Shown here piece by piece: positions 16,217-24,352 of a stretch of DNA of 64,000 bases. Position 1 is the first letter of the stretch. Each line of letters starts with the position of its first letter. The stretch lies in the NCBI RefSeq assembly GCF_009741275.1, contig NZ_WOWS01000001.1:310001-374000 (forward strand). Direction: 5' to 3'. Below the pieces are notes generated by a model that saw only the letters and a list, made by a program, of their open reading frames with translations, made no database searches and had not been told where the DNA came from. The position numbers were made by a program, and so were the translations under genes. This stretch comes from Winogradskyella endarachnes (GTDB lineage Bacteria > Bacteroidota > Bacteroidia > Flavobacteriales > Flavobacteriaceae).

Positions 16217-18586
16217 ATGTTTTATAAAACAGTGAGTCTTTGGCTAAGTATTAGTCTCAGTTCTGTAGTGTTTGCACAACATAGCTTTAACATAAAAGGT
16301 GTAGTGCTAGATTCTAAAACCCTTCAACCTATTGAAGGTGTTAATATTATTGGTGAGAATTTATTTGCAGTAACAGCTTCAACAGGAACATTCAGTATTA
16401 GCGATGTTTCAAAAGGCAATTATAACTTTAAAATATCTCACATTAGATATTCACCAAAAATTGTTTCTGTTGTAGTGTCTTCAGACATGGAACTTATAAA
16501 AGTGGTATTAGAAGAATCTACCACCAGTTTAAACGAAATAGCCGTTACAGGACAAACTAAAAAACGCTTAGCAAAAGAAACACCAATCGTCACCGAATTA
16601 GTTTCTAAAGAATATTTAGAAACCAATAGAGAGAACAGTTTAATGCAAACACTAAGTAAAATACCAGGCGTTAGTACCATTAAAATAGGTTCTGGTCAGT
16701 CTAAACCAGTAATTAGAGGTTTAGGTTTTAATAGAGTAGTAGTGGTACAAAATGGTGTAAAGCACGAAGCACAACAATGGGGAAATGATCATGGTTTAGA
16801 AATAGATCAATATGGTATTGAAAATATAAAAATAATTAAAGGTGCTGCATCTTTGGTTTATGGCTCAGATGCAATTGCAGGCGTTGTAGATATTGAACCT
16901 AATAAAGTACCATTAGCACACTCATTTAATGGCGAGGTGAATCTATTAGGTGAAACCAATAATGATTTGTTAGGTATATCTCTTGGTCTTCAAAAACGAA
17001 ACGAAAAATGGTTTTATCGTACACGCTTGACTTATAGAGATTATGGTGACTACAAAGTACCGACCGAAAAGATAAATTATGAAAACTACATTTTTGAGCT
17101 TCATGATAATAATTTAAGAAATACAGCGGGTAGAGAAGCAAATGCTAATTTTAGTATAGGGTACACGTCTAAAAACATAACCTCAGAAACCTTTATAAGT
17201 AATGTATATGCTAAAAACGGTTTTTTTGCCAATGCACATGGTTTAGAAGTTAGAGTTTCTGAGATAGATTACGACGCTTCTAATAGAGATATAGATTTAC
17301 CATACCATAAAGTGAATCATTTTAAAATCATCAACAACACCTCTATAGAATTTAACAATCACACATTATTGTTTGATGTTGGTTATCAAAATAACCATCG
17401 CGAAGAGCATACAGAACCAACCTCGCATGGTTATATGCCTAAACCAGACGATACTAAAGAGCGCGAGTTTGTTAAAAACACTTATTCTTTAAATATTAAA
17501 GACACGTTTAAACCCAATGAAAAACACACTGTTGTAGCAGGTATTAACACCGAATACCAAAATAACAACATTGGTGGTTGGGGATTTTTAATTCCGGAAT
17601 ACAATCGTTTTACTATTGGTGCTTTTGCTTTTGATACTTATAAAATCAATACAGATTTACATCTTTTAGCTGGTGCTCGCTACGATTTTGGAATTTTAGA
17701 AACTAAATCTTACAACGATTGGTTTCAATCTACAGTAAATAACGAAGATGGTTCAACCTCGTATATCTATTTGCAAAGAGCGCAAAACAAAACGCTGAAT
17801 TTTGGCAACATTAGTGCGTCTTTAGGCTTAAGTTATATACAAAACAATACTACTTATAAATTTAATATTGGTAAGAGTTTTAGAATGCCTTTAGCTAATG
17901 AATTAGCTTCCGATGGTGTTAATTATCACATGTATCGTTATGAAAAAGGAAACCTAGATTTAGACCCAGAACAATCGTATCAATTAGATATTGATGTTAG
18001 TCATAAATTTAAAAATAGTAGTATTGGTATTAGCCCATTTATCAACTTCTTTGATAATTATATTTATCTAAATCCTACGTCTAATTACTTTCAAACCCAA
18101 CAAATTTACGAATACACGCAGGCCAAAGTTTTTAGGTTTGGCGGTGAATTTAGAGCCAGTACTACGATTTTTGACAACTTACAATTAAATGTAGCGGCAG
18201 AGTACATTTATGCTAGGCAAACCAGTGGACCTAAAAAGGATTTTACATTACCGTTTTCACCACCTTTTTCTACGTTAATAACTGCTAATTATCAATTTAA
18301 AGATTTAGGTTTATTAAAAGCTCCTAGTCTTACGGCAGATTTTAGAATTACAGCCGATCAAAACGAAATAGTACCACCTGAAGAAACCACCGAAGGTTAT
18401 GAGGTGCTAAATATGTCCTTTATAACATCAATTTCTGCTCTAAAAAAGAGTGCCCCACTCCAAATCAGATTGAAATTAAATAATGTTTTCAATACTGAAT
18501 ATTATGATCACACTAGCTTTTACCGCTTAATAGATGTGCCAGAGGCTGGCAGAAACATATCAATAGCGTTAACACAAACTTTTTAA
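16217..18586 (+). CDS. TonB-dependent receptor, probably for zinc (ZnuD-like)
   Basis: A 789-residue outer-membrane receptor. A signal peptide (1-20) is followed by a CarboxypepD_reg-like domain (FNIKGVVLDSKTLQPIEGVN). The plug starts near residue 105 (SLMQTLSKIPGVSTI, PVIRGLGFNRVVVVQNGVKH, QWGNDHGLEIDQYG, GAASLVYGSDAIAGVVDI) and a 22-strand-type barrel ends FNTEYYDHTSFYRL...ALTQTF. The DHGLEID block and His-rich extracellular stretches such as NNHREEHTEPTSHGYMP are typical of metal receptors. It would import the metal with TonB-ExbBD energy. Zinc as ligand is inferred from the operator and neighbours. Confidence 0.88.
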   Translation: MFYKTVSLWLSISLSSVVFAQHSFNIKGVVLDSKTLQPIEGVNIIGENLFAVTASTGTFSISDVSKGNYNFKISHIRYSPKIVSVVVSSDMELIKVVLEESTTSLNEIAVTGQTKKRLAKETPIVTELVSKEYLETNRENSLMQTLSKIPGVSTIKIGSGQSKPVIRGLGFNRVVVVQNGVKHEAQQWGNDHGLEIDQYGIENIKIIKGAASLVYGSDAIAGVVDIEPNKVPLAHSFNGEVNLLGETNNDLLGISLGLQKRNEKWFYRTRLTYRDYGDYKVPTEKINYENYIFELHDNNLRNTAGREANANFSIGYTSKNITSETFISNVYAKNGFFANAHGLEVRVSEIDYDASNRDIDLPYHKVNHFKIINNTSIEFNNHTLLFDVGYQNNHREEHTEPTSHGYMPKPDDTKEREFVKNTYSLNIKDTFKPNEKHTVVAGINTEYQNNNIGGWGFLIPEYNRFTIGAFAFDTYKINTDLHLLAGARYDFGILETKSYNDWFQSTVNNEDGSTSYIYLQRAQNKTLNFGNISASLGLSYIQNNTTYKFNIGKSFRMPLANELASDGVNYHMYRYEKGNLDLDPEQSYQLDIDVSHKFKNSSIGISPFINFFDNYIYLNPTSNYFQTQQIYEYTQAKVFRFGGEFRASTTIFDNLQLNVAAEYIYARQTSGPKKDFTLPFSPPFSTLITANYQFKDLGLLKAPSLTADFRITADQNEIVPPEETTEGYEVLNMSFITSISALKKSAPLQIRLKLNNVFNTEYYDHTSFYRLIDVPEAGRNISIALTQTF

Positions 18587-18601
18587 TACTTAAAAACAAA
18601 A

Positions 18602-19417
18602 ATGAAAACTATTACTTTAAACTTAAAATCAAAAATGATGAAAATTAAATCTAATTTCAAATTAATAGCCATTACGCTTTTCCTTGGTACATTTTTATAC
18701 TCATGTAGCAGTGATGATGATGGCTCGTCTTCAAATGCTCCAGTTATTTCAAATTTTGAATATGGAGAAGGAAGTACTCACTCTACGGACCAAGTTGCTT
18801 ACAAAGGTTCAGACATTCATATTGAAGCTGATATTACTGCAGAAGAAATTGTAAGTAGTATTACACTATCTATTCATGCGCATGATTTAACGCCTGGTGA
18901 TGATGAAGAAGATTGGGATTTTGTACAAGTTTTTACAGACAGTAACTACATGGCAATCAATCCAACTTTCCATGAGCATATAGATGTGCCAACAAATATT
19001 CCTTCAGGAGAATATCATATAGAATTATTAGTTACTGATGAATTAGGAAACAGCACAGAAGTAGAAGGCTATATTCAGATTTTAGACTATATCACATTGA
19101 GTGAAATTTCAATAGATGCTACGGTTGCAAGAGGTAGCGATATGCATACTGAGTTTATGATAACTGCGGTTAACGGAATTCATAATATTAGTGTTGATAT
19201 CCATGCACATGATCTTACACCTGTTGATGGTGAAGTTGAATGGGACTATGAAGCTGTTTTTGAAGAAGGCTATCATGAATTAACAGAAGCTGATTTTCAC
19301 GAACATATTGATGTACCTGCAACAGCTCCGGCTGGTGAATATCATGTAATATTTACAGTAGAAGATGAAGATGGTAATACAGAAGAATATGAAACACATA
19401 TTGATGTTACAGAATAA
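18602..19417 (+). CDS. DUF4625 lipoprotein with duplicated His-rich domain
   Basis: A 271-residue lipoprotein (lipobox LYSC, Cys35; M12 or M13 would give a more usual 22-23-residue signal). Two homologous halves each contain IHAHDLTP (residues 91-98 and 200-207), a downstream WD, FHEHIDVP (123-130 and 232-239) and a GEYH strand. The repeated His positions look like two equivalent metal-binding sites on an immunoglobulin-like fold. It starts 16 bp after the receptor gene, so it may capture zinc at the surface and pass it to that receptor. This role is inferred; DUF4625 itself has no established function. Confidence 0.82.
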   Translation: MKTITLNLKSKMMKIKSNFKLIAITLFLGTFLYSCSSDDDGSSSNAPVISNFEYGEGSTHSTDQVAYKGSDIHIEADITAEEIVSSITLSIHAHDLTPGDDEEDWDFVQVFTDSNYMAINPTFHEHIDVPTNIPSGEYHIELLVTDELGNSTEVEGYIQILDYITLSEISIDATVARGSDMHTEFMITAVNGIHNISVDIHAHDLTPVDGEVEWDYEAVFEEGYHELTEADFHEHIDVPATAPAGEYHVIFTVEDEDGNTEEYETHIDVTE

Positions 19418-19476
19418 CACATAATAATGATATCGCATAGCATTTTAATATGTTATCCGATTTTATAACGCATACT

Positions 19477-19956
19477 ATGAAACTTACAATTAAACATTTC
19501 TACTTTTTAGCTTTTCTAATTCTAGTAACATCGTGTTCTAGCGATGATGACAATACAACAGATTTAGACAAACCTACAATTTTAGTTAATTATGATGGTG
19601 GATTTCCACAGGCGTGCCAAGAACTAAGTAAAGGTGAAACCTACAGTTTTAGTGCCTTAGTTATAGATAATTTAGAATTAGCATCTTACAGTATAGATAT
19701 ACATAATAATTTTGACCATCACACACATGATGATCAAGAGGCGACATGTGAATTGGATCCTATTAAAGACCCAATAAACCCATTTATTTTTATAGAAAAT
19801 TACGCTATTGAAGCCGGATTAACAAGCTATGAAATTAATGTAAGTATTGATATACCAAATGACATAGATTCTGGTGATTACCATTGCTCTTATTCCGTAA
19901 CTGACGTTACAGGTTGGCAAAGGATTACTTCTTTAGATATAAAAATAATAGACTAA
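19477..19956 (+). CDS. Second DUF4625-type lipoprotein
   Basis: A 159-residue lipoprotein from the ATG at 19477, which puts the lipobox LVTSC at residues 15-19; the upstream ATG at 19450 would give an unusually long signal. It has one DUF4625-like domain with DIHNNFDHHTHDDQEATCEL and a terminal SGDYHCSYSVTD strand. A His/Asp cluster replaces the HAH motif of its neighbour, and two Cys may form a disulphide. It lies 60 bp behind the two-domain paralogue, suggesting duplication. Likely an envelope metal-binding protein. Confidence 0.75.
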   Translation: MKLTIKHFYFLAFLILVTSCSSDDDNTTDLDKPTILVNYDGGFPQACQELSKGETYSFSALVIDNLELASYSIDIHNNFDHHTHDDQEATCELDPIKDPINPFIFIENYAIEAGLTSYEINVSIDIPNDIDSGDYHCSYSVTDVTGWQRITSLDIKIID

Positions 19957-19975
19957 TTAATACTCATAATTATAT

Positions 19976-20380
19976 ATGATATCCATAAATCAAAAACCCG
20001 ATATTTTGGGAACCTTTGCAAGTTCATTATGTCTTATACATTGTGTAGCTACACCTTTTATTTTTATTGCACATTCTTGTGCAGCATCTTGCAGTACAAC
20101 AGCACCAATTTGGTGGAAATCTATTGATTATATTTTTTTAGTGATTTCATTTTTTGCCATTTATTGGTCCACTAAAACAACCTCTATAAACTGGATAAAA
20201 CCAATGCTCTGGCTAAGTTGGCTAGGTTTAGTATTTGTAATTCTAAATGAGAAACTAGAGTTAATCCCTTTGGCAGAAAGTGCTATATATTTTCCGGCAA
20301 TTGCTTTAGTAATATTACATCTCTACAATAGAAAATACTGTAAATGTGAAACCGATAAATGTTGTGTAAATGAAAACTAA
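19976..20380 (+). CDS. MerC-domain membrane protein
   Basis: A 134-residue protein with four predicted membrane helices. The first contains the MerC-like Cys motif SSLCLIHCVATP, followed by HSCAASCS in the loop, and the C-terminus ends in a Cys-rich tail (KYCKCETDKCC). MerC proteins move mercuric ions inward. In this setting, between His-rich lipoproteins and folE in a Zur-boxed operon, an inner-membrane zinc role is more likely than mercury resistance; there is no mer operon. It overlaps folE by 11 bp, implying translational coupling. Confidence 0.82.
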   Translation: MISINQKPDILGTFASSLCLIHCVATPFIFIAHSCAASCSTTAPIWWKSIDYIFLVISFFAIYWSTKTTSINWIKPMLWLSWLGLVFVILNEKLELIPLAESAIYFPAIALVILHLYNRKYCKCETDKCCVNEN

Positions 20381-21029
20381 AGACCAAATTGAAATTACTG
20401 GTGACAACCATATATCAACAAGTGTAGAAACACCTTTAAGGACCGATGCTTTTAAAAAAACTGATGACGAAAAAATAAAAAACATCGAGCATCATTTTAA
20501 GATGATCATGGAAGAAATTGGGCTCGACTTAACAGATGATAGCTTGTCTGGCACACCATATCGTGTAGCAAAAATGTATGTAAAGGAGTTGTTTTATGGG
20601 CTCAACCCAATAAATAAACCAAAACTTTCTGTATTTGAAAATAAGTATGGCTATAACAAAATGCTAATAGAACAGCATATTAATATAGACTCCGCTTGCG
20701 AGCATCATTTTCTGCCTATAGTAGGTTATGCAGATGTCGCTTACATACCAAAGGATAAAGTTATTGGCTTATCTAAAATTAATCGTTTGGTAGATTATTA
20801 TGCGCGTAGACCACAAGTACAAGAACGCTTAGTACTACAAATTCTAAATGATTTACAAACTGTTTTAGAAACCGAAGATGTTATAGTATCTGTAACTGCA
20901 AAACACTTATGTGTATCATCTAGAGGTATAAAAGATAAAGAAAGTTTTACCACAACTATTGAATATGGAGGTCAATTTAATAAACCTAAAATAAGGGCTG
21001 ATTTCTTTAATTCACTTCAAAATAAATAA
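20370..21029 (+). CDS. folE: GTP cyclohydrolase I (type IA, zinc-dependent)
   Basis: A 219-residue FolE that converts GTP to 7,8-dihydroneopterin triphosphate, the first step of folate or pterin synthesis. The zinc ligands are all present and fall on E. coli numbering: Cys110 and His113 in DSACEHHFLP, Cys181 in AKHLCVSSRG. Other family marks are LSGTPYRVAKMY and IGLSKINRLVDYYARRPQVQ. It is therefore the zinc enzyme, not the zinc-independent FolE2 that many Zur regulons carry. In Bacillus subtilis the COG0523 protein ZagA supports FolE during zinc limitation; a COG0523 gene lies four coding positions downstream here. Confidence 0.93.
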   Translation: MKTKDQIEITGDNHISTSVETPLRTDAFKKTDDEKIKNIEHHFKMIMEEIGLDLTDDSLSGTPYRVAKMYVKELFYGLNPINKPKLSVFENKYGYNKMLIEQHINIDSACEHHFLPIVGYADVAYIPKDKVIGLSKINRLVDYYARRPQVQERLVLQILNDLQTVLETEDVIVSVTAKHLCVSSRGIKDKESFTTTIEYGGQFNKPKIRADFFNSLQNK

Positions 21030-21047
21030 TCACAAAAAACGATAACC

Positions 21048-21812
21048 ATGAAAATTAAAGACACAGTAAACAAACATTATCCTGCTGCAAAAACTGGAGC
21101 AGAAATTACAGAAAGTTATTTATCACTTTTAGAAACGGAATACAAATCTGACTTAAAAAAAATGTTGTTTGCAACATCTGTTTGCTCCGATGATGTTAAT
21201 GTTTCAACAGACTTCCGTAAAGTATTAAGTAGACCATTTACCATGGGAGGTTTAGGAGGATTGCCATTTTCTGGTTTTACAGGCATGGTTGCTTTTTCTC
21301 ACCATATTCCAGATGGAGGAGACGCCTTTATTTTTTATGGTCCACATATTGGTATAACAGACGAAGGTGAATTGGGCAGAATGCGCAGAATAGGCCAATC
21401 GCGTTTAACAAATAGTTGTGGTGCTCTAATGCTCGCATTAGAACGATTTCAAAAAAGTGACGAAGAACCAACTTACGTACCTCAAAATGTGTATTACGAT
21501 CAACAACAAATACAATTAGAACAATCTCTTATGCCTTTTAAGCATGATATTGTTAATGCTAATAATCCAAAAAAAGCTATAACTGATTATACTTATGTAG
21601 CCATAAATAAGCAGATAAAGCAATTGGTAAAAATGAGTATAAACGAGTTTTCATGTGAAAGAATATTTTTACTTGGTGGCGTAATTATAAATACAAGTGA
21701 AGCATTTAACGATTATGTTGATGTTAGAAACTTTGATGTAATACATACCAAAAATCCAGACCACTTTGAATCGGTATCAATTATGGAAACAGAAGCATTT
21801 AAAAACTTATAA
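21048..21812 (+). CDS. LCIB-like (theta-type) putative carbonic anhydrase
   Basis: A 254-residue protein resembling the limiting-CO2-inducible LCIB/LCIC family of algae and its bacterial homologues. It has Cys46-x-Asp48-x-x-Asn51 (SVCSDDVN), a GGLGGLPFSGFTG block (residues 67-79), SHHIPDGG with His85/His86, GPHIGI and Cys124 in NSCGAL. The Cys-His-Cys zinc ligands and the Asp-Arg-type active site of this beta-like carbonic anhydrase group are thus kept. It would hydrate CO2 in the cytoplasm. Its place in a Zur-boxed operon is unusual for a zinc enzyme. Family call from memory of motifs; activity unproven. Confidence 0.75.
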   Translation: MKIKDTVNKHYPAAKTGAEITESYLSLLETEYKSDLKKMLFATSVCSDDVNVSTDFRKVLSRPFTMGGLGGLPFSGFTGMVAFSHHIPDGGDAFIFYGPHIGITDEGELGRMRRIGQSRLTNSCGALMLALERFQKSDEEPTYVPQNVYYDQQQIQLEQSLMPFKHDIVNANNPKKAITDYTYVAINKQIKQLVKMSINEFSCERIFLLGGVIINTSEAFNDYVDVRNFDVIHTKNPDHFESVSIMETEAFKNL

Positions 21813-21837
21813 ACCTTGCTTAAATTGGCCTACGATT

Positions 21838-22332
21838 ATGCAAAACAATCTATTCCTTGTGTGTCCTACAGATAATTTAGAACCTGTAATTAATACCATG
21901 TTTAGTTACGAAAATTATTTTTACACCTCTTTGGGAAATACATTTTCTCAAGATAAAAGAATCTTGGACAATCTAAGTGAATTGATTATAACTAAACAAA
22001 TTGGTAACATATTCTTTATACTCTCTAGCAAAAACAAAATTATTTTAGACGCTTTAGGGCACCAATTTTTTAAAAATATAACTGGCCTAGAACAGCTTTA
22101 CAACAAAATTGAAGAGCAAAAAGGGTACTCCAAGTTTTGGAATAATAATCAATTTCAAAACTTGTTGTTTTCCTATTATTTGAATGATAAAATTAATGAG
22201 CTTAATTATAATTTGAATGATTCCTTATTTCAACCAGTAACTATTAAAGGGCAAATTTATAATGCGCAACACAATAAGTTTTATCCTATTTATTCCAATT
22301 TAATCTGTAGAGAAAAATTTTATTTTAATTAA
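21838..22332 (+). CDS. Unrecognised protein downstream of the LCIB-like gene
   Basis: A 164-residue soluble protein. The frame is open further upstream, but that part overlaps the LCIB-like gene and begins with TTG, so the ATG at 21838 (25 bp after the previous stop) is chosen. It starts MQNNLFLVCPTDNLEP and contains a short hydrophobic strand IGNIFFILSSKNKIIL and many Asn/Tyr. I recognise no family or metal motif beyond scattered Cys/His. Its place between two zinc-linked genes suggests a role in the same response. Confidence 0.65.
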   Translation: MQNNLFLVCPTDNLEPVINTMFSYENYFYTSLGNTFSQDKRILDNLSELIITKQIGNIFFILSSKNKIILDALGHQFFKNITGLEQLYNKIEEQKGYSKFWNNNQFQNLLFSYYLNDKINELNYNLNDSLFQPVTIKGQIYNAQHNKFYPIYSNLICREKFYFN

Positions 22333-22334
22333 AA

Positions 22335-22489
22335 GACAACCCTAAAGATGGTTTATTATGGGTAAATCATAAATATATTCATCCCTTTATATCTCAAATT
22401 ATATCAAAAATCGCAACCCAAAACAAGCTAGAATCAAAGCTGGAGATTTAATTGAAAAAATGAATAAACTCAATCAAATAGAATTATAA
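22335..22489 (+). pseudogene. Degenerate fragment in two frames, possibly PhoX-like
   Basis: One frame reads DNPKDGLLWVNHKYIHP and is then lost. A second frame continues YISNYIKNRNPKQARIK and ends in a stop at 22487-22489. The LWVNHKY stretch resembles the LWVNHEY block of PhoX (DUF839) phosphatases. Together they look like the remnant of one gene with a frameshift near 22385. An alkaline phosphatase of another family ends the operon. The identification is weak. Confidence 0.3.
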
Positions 22490-22510
22490 TTTATATTAAA
22501 TAAGAAGATT

Positions 22511-23710
22511 ATGAATAAATTACCAGTTACCGTTTTAAGTGGTTTTTTAGGAGCCGGAAAAACAACTTTACTCAATCACGTTTTACACAATAAAGAAGGT
22601 TTAAAAGTAGCCGTTATTGTAAATGATATGAGTGAAGTAAATATTGATGCTCAGTTTATTGAAAATGAAAACACTTTATCTAGAACCGAAGAGAAACTTG
22701 TAGAAATGTCTAACGGTTGTATTTGCTGTACATTACGAGAAGACTTAATGATAGAAGTAGAGAAGCTTGCCAAACAAAATAAATTCGACTATCTATTAAT
22801 AGAAAGTACTGACATAAGTGAGCCTATTCCTGTGGCACAAACTTTTACTTTTGAGAGCGAAGATGGTAGCATAGACTTAAGTCGTTTTAGCTATATAGAT
22901 AATATGATTACGGTTGTGGATGCTTTTAATTTCTTAAAAGATTTTTCTAGTGCAGATTATTTAGCATCAAGAGAATTAACAAATATTGAAGGCGATGACA
23001 GAACCATTGTAAACCTATTAACGGATCAAATTGAGTTTGCCAATGTTATCTTGTTAAATAAAGCAGACTTAGTTTCAGAAGATAACTTAGAAGAACTACG
23101 AGCTATAATCCATAAATTAAATCCGGAAGCCAAAATTATTACTACAACCAACTCTAACGTAGATTTAGAATATGTGATAAATACAGGTTTATTTGATTAT
23201 GAAAAGGCCGAAGCTTCTGCAGGTTGGGTAAAAGAATTAGAAAATGAACATATCCCAGAAACCGAAGAATATGGTATTAGTTCTTTTGTTTTTAGAAGTA
23301 AAAAACCGTTTCATCCAGAGCGTTTTCTTACGTATTTAAATCAACGTTTTCCTCAAAATATTATTAGAAGTAAAGGGCTATTTTGGTTGGCTTCAAGATC
23401 TAATCAAGCCTTGATATGGAGTTCTGCAGGTGGTTCTTGCAAAGCAGATAATGCAGGCGTATGGTGGGCATCAATGCCTTTTGCCGAGAGGATTAATTAT
23501 GGCGCCTTTAACGACAATAAAGCACAAATTGAATCGCAATGGGATGCCGTTTTTGGAGATAGAAAAATAGAACTTGTTTTTATTGGTCAGCATATTGATA
23601 AAGAATCGATGATTTCAGATTTAGAAGATTGCATTTTAACGGAAACAGAAATAAAAATTTGGCAAAGTCAATTGTTTCCTCAACAAGACCAATGGCCCAT
23701 AAATCATTAA
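22511..23710 (+). CDS. COG0523/CobW-family GTPase, putative zinc metallochaperone
   Basis: A 399-residue G3E GTPase. Walker A is [10 protein letters not shown] (residues 11-20), the metal motif is Cys70-Ile-Cys72-Cys73 in [11 protein letters not shown], the switch/Walker B region is [11 protein letters not shown], and the base-specificity motif is NKAD (183-186). The C-terminal CobW_C domain starts near residue 255 ([18 protein letters not shown]). Proteins of this group (ZigA, ZagA, ZNG1) load zinc into client enzymes when zinc is scarce. Being in one transcription unit with folE points to FolE as a client; the LCIB-like protein and alkaline phosphatase are other candidates. Client assignment is inference. 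Confidence 0.92.
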   Translation: MNKLPVTVLSGFLGAGKTTLLNHVLHNKEGLKVAVIVNDMSEVNIDAQFIENENTLSRTEEKLVEMSNGCICCTLREDLMIEVEKLAKQNKFDYLLIESTDISEPIPVAQTFTFESEDGSIDLSRFSYIDNMITVVDAFNFLKDFSSADYLASRELTNIEGDDRTIVNLLTDQIEFANVILLNKADLVSEDNLEELRAIIHKLNPEAKIITTTNSNVDLEYVINTGLFDYEKAEASAGWVKELENEHIPETEEYGISSFVFRSKKPFHPERFLTYLNQRFPQNIIRSKGLFWLASRSNQALIWSSAGGSCKADNAGVWWASMPFAERINYGAFNDNKAQIESQWDAVFGDRKIELVFIGQHIDKESMISDLEDCILTETEIKIWQSQLFPQQDQWPINH

Positions 23711-23722
23711 TTTTGAAATTAG

Positions 23723-24352
23723 ATGTTACAAACTGAGAACCTACAATTTTACTATCGTAAAAAAGATCAACATTTTCGTTTTCCGGATATAGCATTAAAA
23801 GAAAAGCAAAAGCTATTAATTTTAGGTGAATCTGGTATTGGTAAAACTACACTTTTACATCTCATTGCTGGTTTAATAAAACCTAAAACTGGTACAATAA
23901 CTATTAATAATGTGAAGATAAATGAGTTAAAGCAATCTCAGTTAGATGCTTTTAGAGGCGAACAAATAGGACTAATTTTTCAAAAAAACTAAGCCATAAA
24001 AGCACTAAATGTTTATGACAATTTAAAGGCACGTCTTCATTTTGCAAATAAACCTATTAATAATCAGTTGATAAATCAATTATTAGAAAACCTAGATTTA
24101 ATAAATTTAAAAAACAGCACTACTAATACGCTCAGCGAAGGCCAATTACAACGTTTAGGTATTGCCATGGCAGTTGTACACCAACCTAAACTTATTTTGG
24201 CAGATGAACCAACATCTAGTCTAGATGATAATAATTGTAGTAGAGTTTTAGAATTATTACAAAAACAAGCAGAAGCATCTCATGCAAATTTAATAGTAAT
24301 TACCCATGATCATAGAATAAAATCAAAGTTTCAAAATATACTAGAGTTATGA
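23723..24352 (+). pseudogene. ABC transporter ATP-binding protein interrupted by one in-frame TAA
   Basis: A LolD/MacB-type ATPase read in one frame with a TAA at 23990-23992, just after the Q-loop (LIFQKN). Before it: Walker A GESGIGKTTLLH. After it, in the same frame: ALNVYDNLKARL, the ABC signature LSEGQLQRLGIA, Walker B LILADEPTSSLD and the H-loop ITHD. Without the stop it would be about 209 residues, the normal size. The rest looks intact, so the lesion is recent, a sequencing error, or suppressed. CAA to TAA is one transition. Its last codons overlap the permease start (TTATGA), so the pair was coupled. Confidence 0.85.

Noticed and set aside
19976..20380. Mercury resistance locus (MerC)
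   Set aside because: No merR, merA, merT or merP nearby; all neighbours point to zinc.
21766..21837. Longer N-terminus for the unrecognised protein
   Set aside because: Starts at TTG and overlaps the end of the LCIB-like gene in another frame; the ATG at 21838 gives normal spacing.
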